The notes under the pieces were generated by a model. The model was not told the origin of the DNA. It searched no databases and saw only the letters and a program-made list of their open reading frames with translations. From SMXL01 sp964527795 (GTDB lineage: Bacteria > Bacteroidota > Rhodothermia > Rhodothermales > UBA10348), in assembly GCA_964527795.1 (NCBI GenBank), contig CAZGOS010000002.1, forward strand, positions 1 through 54,059: a DNA stretch of 54,059 bases. Reading direction: 5' to 3'. Every line of letters starts with the position of its first letter. Position 1 is the stretch's first letter. Below are positions 8,208 to 17,257 of this stretch, one piece after another. Made by a program: the position numbers and the translations under genes.

Positions 8208-10514
8208 CTATCGCACATCAACTTTGATTCCGACAGACGGGATTAACGGAAGCTGATCTACACGATCACCCGTAAATATATTGTACGAAAAAATGTTCGA
8301 GCGGTCGTAAACGTTTATCACACCGAGTTGTAGTGTCACCTCAATCCGATCAAACGTGAAGCGTCGCTCGAACGATATATCAAACCGGTGATACGGTGGA
8401 AGCCTTGCTCCGTAAAGCGTTGCACGAGAAACGTAGGTCTTGCCCGGCCGAGTCAATCCGCCCGACTCGGACAGCGAATGCGGGTCCAAACGCCGATAAT
8501 ACCCATTGACCTGTGTGAACGGAAGTCCAGAGCCAAATTGCCACCGAGCACCCAACTTGTTTCGTCCGAATTCGAGTTGAGCCATCGCATTGACCTGGTG
8601 GCGACGGTCGTGTGGAGGGAAGAATTCGATCGAGTCGAACTGCAGGACTGTCTCGACGCCGGGGATCAGAATTCGCCTCTCGGTTCCGGTTGTTCGCTCG
8701 TACTTGACTTCTGCCAGGCTGTAGCTCACTCCGGCATAAAATGAAGGCAGGTTCACTTCCGCTTTGAAGTCGAGGCCTTTTGCATTTCCGGACACCTGTC
8801 CAAATCTCGTTTTTCCTCCTACTTCCTCGGAAAAAACCGGAAACGTCAGATTCTTCAACCACTTCCGGTATCCTTCGACGGTGAGTTCAAGCCATGGGAA
8901 TACGCGGCCTTTCCAGCCGCCGATGATATGGGTCGCTTCCGGTACGGCAGAATCCTGCGGGGAAGCCGCCCAGATCGTAAACACCTCCGAAACGTCCTGT
9001 TCGTTGTTCAGACCGACGATCTGCTGAAAATATCTGCCCCAGGCAATGCTGAACTGATGTTTGCTCAAGTTTCCGGCAGGCTGCAGAATCGCACGGATGC
9101 GAGGGCCGATCGACATTTTAAGACCATGCGAGAATGATTCAACGCGGACTCCAGGCTCTATCCTCAGCCTGTCAGCCACGATGAACCGCATGTCTATAAA
9201 TCCACCTCCGCTCGTCACGGCAGCGTTAATGGGATTCTGACTGTGACTCAGCCGATAGGTGAAGCGATTCAGATTCCCGAATATGCCCGTATGGATCTGT
9301 GTATCGCCGAGCAGGTAGTGATATTTCATCTTCAGTGTAAAACCTTCCACTTCCGATTCCCGGAATTCATCTTCCGTGAGACGGAATTCACTGTCCATGC
9401 GTGTAAAGTGAGTAGCGAACTCGAACATGGCCGGATAGTCCGGCGGCATGTAGAGGTATTGCACTCCGTAGGCTTGATTGTTCCACGACGATTTCCTGAC
9501 TCCCATTTCATCCGCGGAGCCCTTCGCCAAAACGTTGCCTTCATCGAACGTGCGGAGCCCCGTGATGGAGACGCTGCTCGTGCTCGTCAGAAACGCGTGG
9601 AACTTGGCAAACAGGTCTCCAAAGCGAAACGGAAGCTCTTTACCCAGAAGATCGGGCGCCAGGCGCTCAATCACCGATTCGCGAAACGACACCAACAGGG
9701 ATACATCGTTTTTGACAACAGGAACTTCAATTCGAAAACCACTCAGAAAAGGTGCGATCGATCCCGATGCCTGGACGCGTTTCTTATTGCCGTTCGTTGT
9801 GGCGATATCGATCACAGACGAGATACGCCCGCCGTACTGCGCGCCAAATCCGCCGGCATAGACATCCGTGTACGAAATGATATCGGCCGGAAATGCCGAA
9901 TAAAAGCCCACAATGTGAAAAGGCTGGTAGATGGGGATACCATCCAGCAAAAACAGGTTCTGCGTGGGCGTTCCCCCTCGCACGAACAGGTGCCCACCCC
10001 GGTCCCCGGTTGAAACAAAACCGGGCAGGGTAAGCAGGTAACCGGCCAGGTCATATGTGACATCCGGCATGGGTACCCGAGCCAGATCGGAAGGATGAAT
10101 GGTCTCCAGTCCGGCGACGAAGCGACCTGCCTCATTTCGAACGGATTCTACGACGATTTCATCCATTTCTGCATCGACGAGGGCAAGATTGACGTCAACG
10201 AAGACATCTTCTCCCAGTCCAATCTGAAGCGTATCACTCCATGTTTCGAACCCAACGAACGATACGTACAGCGCATAACGACCCGGGAGAATTCTATTGA
10301 AGGAAAAAAGGCCCTTTCTGGTGGTCGCTATGCCGCGCCTTTCTCCTTCAAAATCGTCGAGCAGGACGGTTGCGCCCACGAGCAGGTCGCCTGCTTCTGC
10401 GTTCCTTACGAGTCCACGAACGCTCGCCCGCTGAGCTACTGCTTCGCCAACGTGGACCAGTGCCACCATGAGCAGAATGACCGTTTGAATAGTACGTATA
10501 GTGGGTGGAATCAT
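8208..10514 (-). CDS. TonB-dependent receptor with N-terminal carboxypeptidase-regulatory-like domain
   Basis: 768 aa from the ATG at 10514; a TTG three codons upstream is possible. A signal peptide (about 1-28, ending VAQ) leads to a CarboxypepD_reg-like beta-sandwich (about 30-115, with VRGLVRNAEAGDLLVGATV), then the plug (about 140-235: LFVRGGTPTQNLFLLDGIPIY, AGGFGAQYGGR) and a C-terminal 22-strand type barrel ending in a beta-signal-like VGIKVDVR. It should import a TonB-energised substrate across the outer membrane. The ligand is unknown; no polysaccharide-degrading enzymes are adjacent, so it may take up a siderophore or peptide. Transcribed with the lipoprotein gene that follows without a gap. 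Confidence 0.9.
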   Translation of the reverse strand: MIPPTIRTIQTVILLMVALVHVGEAVAQRASVRGLVRNAEAGDLLVGATVLLDDFEGERRGIATTRKGLFSFNRILPGRYALYVSFVGFETWSDTLQIGLGEDVFVDVNLALVDAEMDEIVVESVRNEAGRFVAGLETIHPSDLARVPMPDVTYDLAGYLLTLPGFVSTGDRGGHLFVRGGTPTQNLFLLDGIPIYQPFHIVGFYSAFPADIISYTDVYAGGFGAQYGGRISSVIDIATTNGNKKRVQASGSIAPFLSGFRIEVPVVKNDVSLLVSFRESVIERLAPDLLGKELPFRFGDLFAKFHAFLTSTSSVSITGLRTFDEGNVLAKGSADEMGVRKSSWNNQAYGVQYLYMPPDYPAMFEFATHFTRMDSEFRLTEDEFRESEVEGFTLKMKYHYLLGDTQIHTGIFGNLNRFTYRLSHSQNPINAAVTSGGGFIDMRFIVADRLRIEPGVRVESFSHGLKMSIGPRIRAILQPAGNLSKHQFSIAWGRYFQQIVGLNNEQDVSEVFTIWAASPQDSAVPEATHIIGGWKGRVFPWLELTVEGYRKWLKNLTFPVFSEEVGGKTRFGQVSGNAKGLDFKAEVNLPSFYAGVSYSLAEVKYERTTGTERRILIPGVETVLQFDSIEFFPPHDRRHQVNAMAQLEFGRNKLGARWQFGSGLPFTQVNGYYRRLDPHSLSESGGLTRPGKTYVSRATLYGARLPPYHRFDISFERRFTFDRIEVTLQLGVINVYDRSNIFSYNIFTGDRVDQLPLIPSVGIKVDVR

Positions 10515-10679
10515 ACTTCTCAAAACGACAAGCGAACGGGGGGTTTGTCAGGATTGAAAGAAATTACTCCTGAGCGGTGGAACCGCTCCAATAAAACCAA
10601 TAGAGTATTATAATTTGTACCGATCTTTGAGCTGTTGGGCACTTAAGATAATCTGTGTTTTCATTTTCTACGTTTGGCC

Positions 10680-10916
10680 ATGCAGCAACATGTTCGATGG
10701 ATAATATTCGGCGTCATCGCTCTTTTCATCGCACTCGTTCTGATAGACTCGTTGGGCTATTTTGACGACAAATCGTATTACGAAGTGCCGCACGGTAGCC
10801 ACGCGCACTATCTACCCAAGGATTGCGTTCCACCGCTGCCAGTGAGCAGGGCACCGACCACGCGCCCGGGTCCGGGGATGACGGTTAATTGTCAGGGCCG
10901 GCTCGTACCGGAATAG
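10680..10916 (+). CDS. Small single-pass membrane protein, unknown function
   Basis: 78 aa from the ATG at 10680 (a TTG two codons upstream is in frame). One transmembrane helix at about residues 8-26 (IIFGVIALFIALVLI), then a short polar tail with PHGSHAHYLPKDC and two cysteines. I recall no characterised family, although histidine-rich tails after a single helix occur in small hypothetical proteins of related bacteria. It stands alone between a divergent TonB receptor gene and the convergent M1 peptidase gene. Its reality rests on a clean signal-anchor and the lack of any opposing gene; there is no clear ribosome site. Confidence 0.5.
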   Translation: MQQHVRWIIFGVIALFIALVLIDSLGYFDDKSYYEVPHGSHAHYLPKDCVPPLPVSRAPTTRPGPGMTVNCQGRLVPE

Positions 10917-11009
10917 GTTCTACTCTGTCGCGACTCTTAAAAGGGCATTACCGGCTAGCCGGACGGATGTCAAAGTCAATTCGGGGTGCAGGATGGCGAG
11001 GGGTTCTCG

Positions 11010-13058
11010 TCAGCGCACAACCGTAACGAGCCGTTTTGCAACTGAATCTCCGGATGAGATCTCAAGCGCATACACGCCGGAGACTGTGGCCGGCGGTATC
11101 AGGATGGTCCGAATGAAGGTGCCGGCATAGGTTGATTCCAGGTGATACGTCGCAACGAGGCGTCCGACCATATCGACGAGCGTCACGATCACAGGCCCGG
11201 CTGATGGAAGATCGAGTCGCAGATTGATCTCGTCGGAAGCCGGATTCGGATAGGCCGTCACGTCGAACCGCGTTGGTGGAATCTTCTTCGTCACTTGAAC
11301 AAACGGTTCCCGCAGAATGCGACGGTCCGGATCAAACTCTACACCGGTGGCTGCTGCATTCAGGGGCAGCAAATAGACCTGCATTCTCTCTGAGTTTTCA
11401 ACCATGATCCTCTGATCTCCAGCCTCGGTGTGGATCAATAGTTCGATCGGCATGCTGAATGCGCCTACATTCGATTCATCGATTCCTTGAATTTGCTCGA
11501 TCTCGATCATAACGGCATGGTCGGAACCGAGGGAAGCTGCCGTCCAGTCAAGTTCGTATCGGGGATATCCCGTACCGCTTGTTACCCATTCATCGAAAAA
11601 TGTCGTCAGATTCAGTCCCGATACCTGCTCCGCCACACGCTGAAAATCCTCCGACTCCGCCGTTGAGTACCGAAGGGATGCATCGCTCGAAAACGCTCGA
11701 AGAATCTCTCGGAAAGATTCATCTCCGACCATGGAGCGTAGCATGTACAGAACCATGGCCCCTTTTGAATACACACGGCTGCTCCGGAATAAATTCGAGA
11801 CGCTCGTCGTATCCTCAACGACAAGTGTGCCCGTCGCCGTTAGAGCACGCGAGTAATAAAGATCGAAGATGGTCTGGAAGGTGTTGGGGAACCGTTCGGG
11901 GTTCGACTCCCAGAACAGCAACTCGCTCATCGTGGCAAAACCTTCGTGCAACCACAGATGTGGCCATGTTTTATTCGTGATCAAATCGCCGAACCACATG
12001 TGTCCCAGCTCGTGGGCTACCAGTCCCAAACCCGAATTCCCCATCGAAGTCATGGTTTGATGCTCCATGCCACCGCCAAACGTAACATGCGCATGTCCGT
12101 ACTTCTCTTCCGGGAACGGGTACGGCCCGAACCAGTGTTCGAACACCGGCAGAACTTCCAGAACTCTCTTCCATCCGTTCGTAGGGCCCGTGCCTTCGTA
12201 GTGGTTGGACCCCTGGTAGACGTAATGGAGGATAGGCAATGAGAGCGGTCCAAACTGAGAGGCCAGAGAATCCGGTCGCTCATATACCTGCTCGCGCACA
12301 ACGTATCGACCGACAGCGAGAGAGACCAGATAGGACGAAATCGGATAGGCGTGAACCCAGTCGTAGGTAACCGTTCCGTCTCCGTTTGACGTCTCGGTTC
12401 TGAGCAGGCCGTTGGAGCCGGCGCGCAGATCCGCCGGTGTGCGAACCGTGACGCGTACACTGTCGGCCTTGTCGGACGGATGATCCTTGTTCGGCCACCA
12501 CTCTTTTGCACCGTACGGCTCGGAGAGCGTCCAGAGATAGGGATCTCCGTTATTGAGGGTGCCCCATACGAACGTGCCGAAGCCGCCTCCGGTCGGATTG
12601 CCGGCGTACTCGATCGTAACCTCGATCGTTTCCCCTGCCTGAGCCTGCGTCGGTAATTGAATCGAGACGACTTTATTCGAATGGGTGAACGCCAGAGCAC
12701 TATTATTGTCCGCTGTTACGGAAACCACGTTCATGGTTTGGGCAAGGTCCAGCTTCAGCACGTCGAGCGGAAAAGTCGCTTTGCCACGCACGGTTACGGA
12801 TCCCCGCAGAACGGGATCGCGACCCGGATTCACGTCCAGATCCAGACGATAATGCTTCGCGTCGAATTCCGGTGAGGCGAGCGATGCCTGTTTGCCGTAT
12901 GCTCCGGACGCCGTACCGGTCAGGTGGTCCAGGGACAAAATCTTCCCAGCCGCACACAGGGCTGCGCCGTCATTTTCGTTGATAACAGTCTGCCCTTTCG
13001 CCTGCACAGACAACAGTAAGAGCAGACAGAGGGTGCCTATAGATTTCTTCATATCCAT
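11010..13058 (-). CDS. Secreted M1-family zinc aminopeptidase with type IX secretion sorting domain
   Basis: 682 aa from the ATG at 13058, which begins a normal signal peptide (residues 1-23, ending KGQ); an in-frame extension upstream lacks signal character. The N-terminal M1 beta domain is followed by the substrate-binding GGMEHQT (329-335, the GxMEN equivalent) and the zinc site H349-E-L-G-H353 with E372 (HEXXH-18-E). The last 85 or so residues form a T9SS type A sorting domain (YPNPASDEINL near its start, GVYALEI and KRLVTV near the end). So the enzyme is probably exported through SprA-type T9SS and held at the surface or released, trimming N-terminal residues from peptides. T9SS machinery is not in this window. 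It is divergent from the amidohydrolase gene across 134 bp. Confidence 0.93.
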   Translation of the reverse strand: MDMKKSIGTLCLLLLLSVQAKGQTVINENDGAALCAAGKILSLDHLTGTASGAYGKQASLASPEFDAKHYRLDLDVNPGRDPVLRGSVTVRGKATFPLDVLKLDLAQTMNVVSVTADNNSALAFTHSNKVVSIQLPTQAQAGETIEVTIEYAGNPTGGGFGTFVWGTLNNGDPYLWTLSEPYGAKEWWPNKDHPSDKADSVRVTVRTPADLRAGSNGLLRTETSNGDGTVTYDWVHAYPISSYLVSLAVGRYVVREQVYERPDSLASQFGPLSLPILHYVYQGSNHYEGTGPTNGWKRVLEVLPVFEHWFGPYPFPEEKYGHAHVTFGGGMEHQTMTSMGNSGLGLVAHELGHMWFGDLITNKTWPHLWLHEGFATMSELLFWESNPERFPNTFQTIFDLYYSRALTATGTLVVEDTTSVSNLFRSSRVYSKGAMVLYMLRSMVGDESFREILRAFSSDASLRYSTAESEDFQRVAEQVSGLNLTTFFDEWVTSGTGYPRYELDWTAASLGSDHAVMIEIEQIQGIDESNVGAFSMPIELLIHTEAGDQRIMVENSERMQVYLLPLNAAATGVEFDPDRRILREPFVQVTKKIPPTRFDVTAYPNPASDEINLRLDLPSAGPVIVTLVDMVGRLVATYHLESTYAGTFIRTILIPPATVSGVYALEISSGDSVAKRLVTVVR

Positions 13059-13192
13059 TGTACACAGACGAGCGAAATGCATGAAGAAGACGCATCGAAA
13101 AATAGCCGTGTGGGACTGAATCCCCAAGGCATCTGCGTTCGTAGCACTCTCCGCTCCGAATTCTTCATTTAATCGATACAGAACGCCCAGCC

Positions 13193-14515
13193 ATGATCGC
13201 CTATATCCTGCATCTGTTCCTGACCGCAAGTCTTTTTACCTCTCCTTTAACATTCGACAAAAAGGAGATATACGCTTTCGTAAACGTGACGGTCATTCCC
13301 ATGACCGGAGAAACGGTTCTTGAGAATCAGACAGTAGTCATCCGGGGGGACCGAATTGTAGCCATAGGACCCTCGAGCGAGGTCGAAGTCTCTCAGGATG
13401 CCGTGCGCATCGATGGGAATGGTCGATATCTCATCCCCGGACTCGCAGAGATGCACGGGCATATTCCACCGCCCACCCAATCTGCACAGGAAATTGAGAA
13501 CGTATTGTTCCTGTATGTGGCGAACGGCATTACGACCGTCCGCGGCATGCTCGGATATGCCAATCAGATGGAGCTGAAAAAGAAGGCTCTTGCTGGAGAA
13601 ATCGTTTCACCGAATCTGTACCTGGCAGGACCCAGTTTCAATGGGAATTCCATCCGTTCGCCGGAACAAGCCACCGAGAAGGCTCGGGCGCAAAAGGCTG
13701 AAGGCTGGGATCTGATAAAGATCCATCCGGGACTCTCACGGGCGGAATATGACGCCATGGCCGAAACCGCACACGAATTGGAAATGCGTTTTGGTGGACA
13801 CGTCCCGTCAGATGTGGGTATTTCCCATGCGCTGGATATGGGCCAGGAAACGTTTGACCATCTGGACGGCTACCTGGAATACGTGGCCGACAAGAATGGC
13901 TATGTAGATGAGGATAAGCTCACTGAAATCGTCAGGAAAACAAAAGAAACCGGTGCCTGGGTGGTGCCCACGATGGTGCTCTGGGAAACCATCCTGGGCG
14001 CTTCCGACCTTGAAAAAATGAGATCCTATCCCGAATTGGAGTACGTTTCGCCGCACGCCGTACAGGGTTGGGTGAACGCGTTCCGGCAGCGCATCAGCAG
14101 TCCGCAATACGATCCCGTGATATCCTCAAATGTCGCGAAGTCCAGGATCCACATACTGGCCTCTCTTCATAAAGCCGGCGTTCCTGTTCTCATGGGAACG
14201 GATGCACCCCAGCAGTTCAGCGTACCCGGATTCTCGCTGCACCGCGAGTTGGAACGCATGCTTGATGCCGACATGTCGCCGTACGAGATTCTGAAGTCAG
14301 GAACGTACAATGTCGGGCTCTATTTTAAGGACCAGGATAATTTTGGAACGATTGAAGTAGGTCAACGAGCCGATCTGCTCTTGCTGAACCGAAATCCCCT
14401 CGACGACGTTCGAAATGTTTCAGCGCGCGCGGGTGTGATGGTACGCGGAACGTGGATCTCGGACGACGACATCCGCGATCGATTGAAGGAGATTGCACGC
14501 TCCTATTCCAGTTGA
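13193..14515 (+). CDS. Exported amidohydrolase (imidazolonepropionase-like family)
   Basis: 440 aa. A short signal peptide (about 1-20) precedes the small beta-sandwich (VIPMTGETVLENQTVVIRGDRI) common to metal-dependent amidohydrolases. Metal ligands visible are H88-G-H90 in AEMHGH, a candidate carbamylated Lys in DLIKIHPG, a His in GGHVPSD, a His in FDHLDG and the Asp in GTDAPQ. Relatives hydrolyse cyclic amides and dipeptides; several secreted members are Xaa-Pro/Xaa-Arg dipeptidases, which would fit next to the secreted aminopeptidase (inference). It ends five bases before the stop codon of the convergent sulfatase gene, leaving no room for separate terminators. Confidence 0.85.
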   Translation: MIAYILHLFLTASLFTSPLTFDKKEIYAFVNVTVIPMTGETVLENQTVVIRGDRIVAIGPSSEVEVSQDAVRIDGNGRYLIPGLAEMHGHIPPPTQSAQEIENVLFLYVANGITTVRGMLGYANQMELKKKALAGEIVSPNLYLAGPSFNGNSIRSPEQATEKARAQKAEGWDLIKIHPGLSRAEYDAMAETAHELEMRFGGHVPSDVGISHALDMGQETFDHLDGYLEYVADKNGYVDEDKLTEIVRKTKETGAWVVPTMVLWETILGASDLEKMRSYPELEYVSPHAVQGWVNAFRQRISSPQYDPVISSNVAKSRIHILASLHKAGVPVLMGTDAPQQFSVPGFSLHRELERMLDADMSPYEILKSGTYNVGLYFKDQDNFGTIEVGQRADLLLLNRNPLDDVRNVSARAGVMVRGTWISDDDIRDRLKEIARSYSS

Positions 14516-14520
14516 TCAGC

Positions 14521-16008
14521 CTATTGGCCTGACGTGCCCCCGTCTGGCCAGTCCGGATTGGGCACAGGCATCTCGGCCCCGGTTTCTTTTCGCCAGTCGC
14601 GCAGGAGACGCAGTAGTCTGTTTGCCACGTCGGGCTCAATCGCAGCGATATTTTTCGTCTCGGATGCATCGGCTTCGAGGTCGTACAGTTCGATACTGCC
14701 ATCTTCGAACCACTCTATCAATTTATACCGGCCCATTCGAATGGCTCCGGACGGTCGATTCCCGGAGCCATGATAATGCGGGAAATGCCAGAACAGCGGT
14801 CGGCTGTCTATCTCGGCTTCCCCACTCAGAATCGGCACAAGACTTCGGCCGTCACGCGCATCGTCCGTACGGGGAGACAATCCGGCCAGGTCTTCCAACG
14901 TAGCGTAAATATCCGTAGTCGAAGCCGGCCCGGTCCGAATTCCGCCCGCCTCTGTTTTGCCCGGCCACATGACGCTGAAAGGTACCCGGATGCCGCCCTC
15001 GTAAAGCCAACCCTTCCCTGCCCTGAGCGGATCGTTGGAAGTGGGCATGGATGTGCGACCGGCTGCCAGGGTGCTCAGACCCCCGTTGTCAGATACAAAA
15101 ACTACGGCCGTATGATCGGCGATCCCGATCGCTTCCAGCTCGGATAGAATTTTTCCGACGCTCCGGTCCGTACTCTGAATCATTGCAGCATAAACAGGAT
15201 GGTTCTGACAGCGCCGTGTAGTTGCGCGGCCACTTTCCGGGGTATAAACGGCTTGCCGGCATTCGCCCGGTAGCTCAGCTTTCCGACGAAACACATTGAC
15301 CAGCTCCTCCTTGGCCTGAAGCGGAGTGTGCACGCTATAATAGGCATGAACCAGCAGGAAAGGCCCCTTTGCATTCTCTCGGATGAACGAGAGACTTTCG
15401 TCCGTGAGGCGGTCGGTCAAATATTCTCCCTCCTGCCCGCCTTGCAGACCCGGCACATCCCAGAAGGAATTTGTCGGGTGCTCATAGGGATAAAAATACG
15501 AGCCCGGTTGACCTGCGGCATGGCCACCAATGTTTGCATCGAATCCCTGTTGTTCCGGGAGGAATCCATCGCCTCCCAGGTGCCATTTTCCAACAAATCC
15601 GGTCGCATATCCCGACTCCCGGAATCGTTCTGCGATCGTCACCTCGTCCAGCGGAAGTTGCCTCCGGTACTCAGCCTGAATCAGTTTCCCTTTCTGCTCT
15701 CCCCCGATCCAGTTCGTAATTTTTACACGCACAGGATGTTTGCCGGACATAATACTAGCCCGCGTCGGCGAACAGACAGGACTTGCGGCATAAAAAGATG
15801 TAAATCTCGTACTATTATTGAACAAACGATCAATATTAGGTGTTTCGTAAAAAGAACTGCCATAAATACCCGTATCCGCCCAACCAAGGTCGTCCACTAT
15901 GAATAGAATCACATTCGTGCGTGGCGCCGGGGTGCACGAGGTCAGAGACAAAAGAATCGCGAGTAGCGCAATGGTTTGCAGACGATAGAGCCCGCTGGAT
16001 CTTGCCAT
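14521..16008 (-). CDS. Sulfatase lipoprotein (arylsulfatase family S1)
   Basis: 495 aa from the ATG at 16008; an upstream ATG at 16065 would bury the signal peptide. Lipoprotein signal with lipobox LTSC (Cys25). The sulfatase signature C79-S-P-T-R83 carries the cysteine that becomes formylglycine, and metal ligands occur in IVDDLGW near residue 38 and SDNGG later. The C-terminal sulfatase domain (RMGRYKLIEW, ELYDLEADASETKNIA) is complete. Substrates are sulfate esters, often of marine algal or animal polysaccharides. No maturase (anSME or FGE) gene is in the window, so maturation must be supplied elsewhere. Probably membrane-anchored in the periplasm or at the surface. Confidence 0.93.
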   Translation of the reverse strand: MARSSGLYRLQTIALLAILLSLTSCTPAPRTNVILFIVDDLGWADTGIYGSSFYETPNIDRLFNNSTRFTSFYAASPVCSPTRASIMSGKHPVRVKITNWIGGEQKGKLIQAEYRRQLPLDEVTIAERFRESGYATGFVGKWHLGGDGFLPEQQGFDANIGGHAAGQPGSYFYPYEHPTNSFWDVPGLQGGQEGEYLTDRLTDESLSFIRENAKGPFLLVHAYYSVHTPLQAKEELVNVFRRKAELPGECRQAVYTPESGRATTRRCQNHPVYAAMIQSTDRSVGKILSELEAIGIADHTAVVFVSDNGGLSTLAAGRTSMPTSNDPLRAGKGWLYEGGIRVPFSVMWPGKTEAGGIRTGPASTTDIYATLEDLAGLSPRTDDARDGRSLVPILSGEAEIDSRPLFWHFPHYHGSGNRPSGAIRMGRYKLIEWFEDGSIELYDLEADASETKNIAAIEPDVANRLLRLLRDWRKETGAEMPVPNPDWPDGGTSGQ

Positions 16009-16099
16009 GGTATTCTTTTCGTTCGAACTCGGAAATTCGTACTCGGAGAGCTGCGTGCGCCCCAATATAACCAGACATTCACCTCGTATGTCGGAATCG

Positions 16100-17236
16100 T
16101 CAATTGACCTCTGTTTCCAGAAGCAGGATCTGAGACGGTGCCGGACCCACGGTGAACGACGACAATTCCGTGCCGTCCCGATTCAGAACGACTACTGAAC
16201 CAGAGGACGTAAAATCCGGAAACGCACCCGCGCTGCTCCTTGGAAACCTCCCGACGTACAACAGCTCGCGAGAGGCATCGTAGGCGATGCCCGACAACCC
16301 TATCAATCCGTTTTGGGGCTCCAGTACGAACGAGTGTTCAAGCGAATGCGTTAGTGCATTGATGCGATAGATCGTATTGACATCCCCTGCCGTGGCGTAG
16401 AGTTCTTCGGCTTGAGCAACGTAATAGCCTGCGACTGTACCGTTCGTGGCTCCCAGCTGCGTACCCAGCTCGATTCGAGTCGTAACCGTTTCGGAGTCTG
16501 TGGCGAAGAAAACGATGGAGCCGTTAGTCTTCGAAAGTATCTGACTGAAATCGTCGTTGTAAACGGTTTTCCCGGTACACAGAATGATCAGCTCGATTGC
16601 GTGTCTGACGAACAGATCACGAGGACCGTCGCACGGAACTTCGATCGTCCGCGCGTTTTGTTCGCCGACGGCGAATACGGATAGCGTTCGGCCGCTCCCG
16701 AGATTCCCGTTATTCGCCACGTATATCCTACCCCCGAGTTCGGTGATGCCTTCAGGTACCTCGCCCACCGTTATGGGATCGCCGGCCTCGTTTGAAGAAA
16801 CGGATACCGGTACGACCACGCCGTTCGAACCAAACACAAGATTGCTCACATAGGCCGTTCCGCCGACAATAACCATGGCACGCGGGGCGGGCAGGCTCTC
16901 CATCTGACCAATAGCGCCCATCGTTTTCAGGTCCACGATACTGACGCGTCCAACCGAAAACGTATTGACGAGGGCATATAAACGGACGCCGTCGAACACA
17001 AGTCCCTGCAGGAAGCCATTCAGGGACGGGCTGTGTCGTACCTCTTCGGTTGCTGGATCGTAGCTGGAAATGGTGCCATTCTGATCTCCGAAATTTCCTC
17101 CGTTTGCAACAAGAACCGTTCGCAGGTTCTGTCCCGGTACGTCATTACCGGAATTGACGGTGTCGCATCCCGTCTGAAGGCTCAGAGACGAAAGGCAGAG
17201 GAATATAACTGATGTGCGATAAATGCCTGTTTTCAT
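16100..17236 (-). CDS. YncE-like beta-propeller lipoprotein, partner of BtuB-like receptor
   Basis: 378 aa with a lipoprotein signal (lipobox LQTGC, Cys24). The mature part has repeating strands of the kind ...YALVNTFSVGRVSIVDLKT... and ...YVANNGNLGSGRTLSVF..., characteristic of a YncE/SMP-30-like beta-propeller. It starts 21 bp after the stop of the BtuB-like receptor, and both lie downstream of the cobalamin riboswitch. In Bacteroidota, surface lipoproteins encoded beside BtuB help capture corrinoids; assigning that role here is inference from context, since no corrinoid-contact residues can be read directly. Confidence 0.78.
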   Translation of the reverse strand: MKTGIYRTSVIFLCLSSLSLQTGCDTVNSGNDVPGQNLRTVLVANGGNFGDQNGTISSYDPATEEVRHSPSLNGFLQGLVFDGVRLYALVNTFSVGRVSIVDLKTMGAIGQMESLPAPRAMVIVGGTAYVSNLVFGSNGVVVPVSVSSNEAGDPITVGEVPEGITELGGRIYVANNGNLGSGRTLSVFAVGEQNARTIEVPCDGPRDLFVRHAIELIILCTGKTVYNDDFSQILSKTNGSIVFFATDSETVTTRIELGTQLGATNGTVAGYYVAQAEELYATAGDVNTIYRINALTHSLEHSFVLEPQNGLIGLSGIAYDASRELLYVGRFPRSSAGAFPDFTSSGSVVVLNRDGTELSSFTVGPAPSQILLLETEVN

Positions 17237-17257
17237 GACTTTCCTGAGGACTTGTAT

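Noticed and set aside
10951..10962. CCGGCTAGCCGG palindrome between convergent genes
   Set aside because: Twelve bases with no loop or T-run; it may be chance in GC-rich sequence.
11893..11912. GGGTTCGACTCCC, a tRNA T-arm look-alike
   Set aside because: It is inside the coding sequence of the M1 aminopeptidase and has no cloverleaf.
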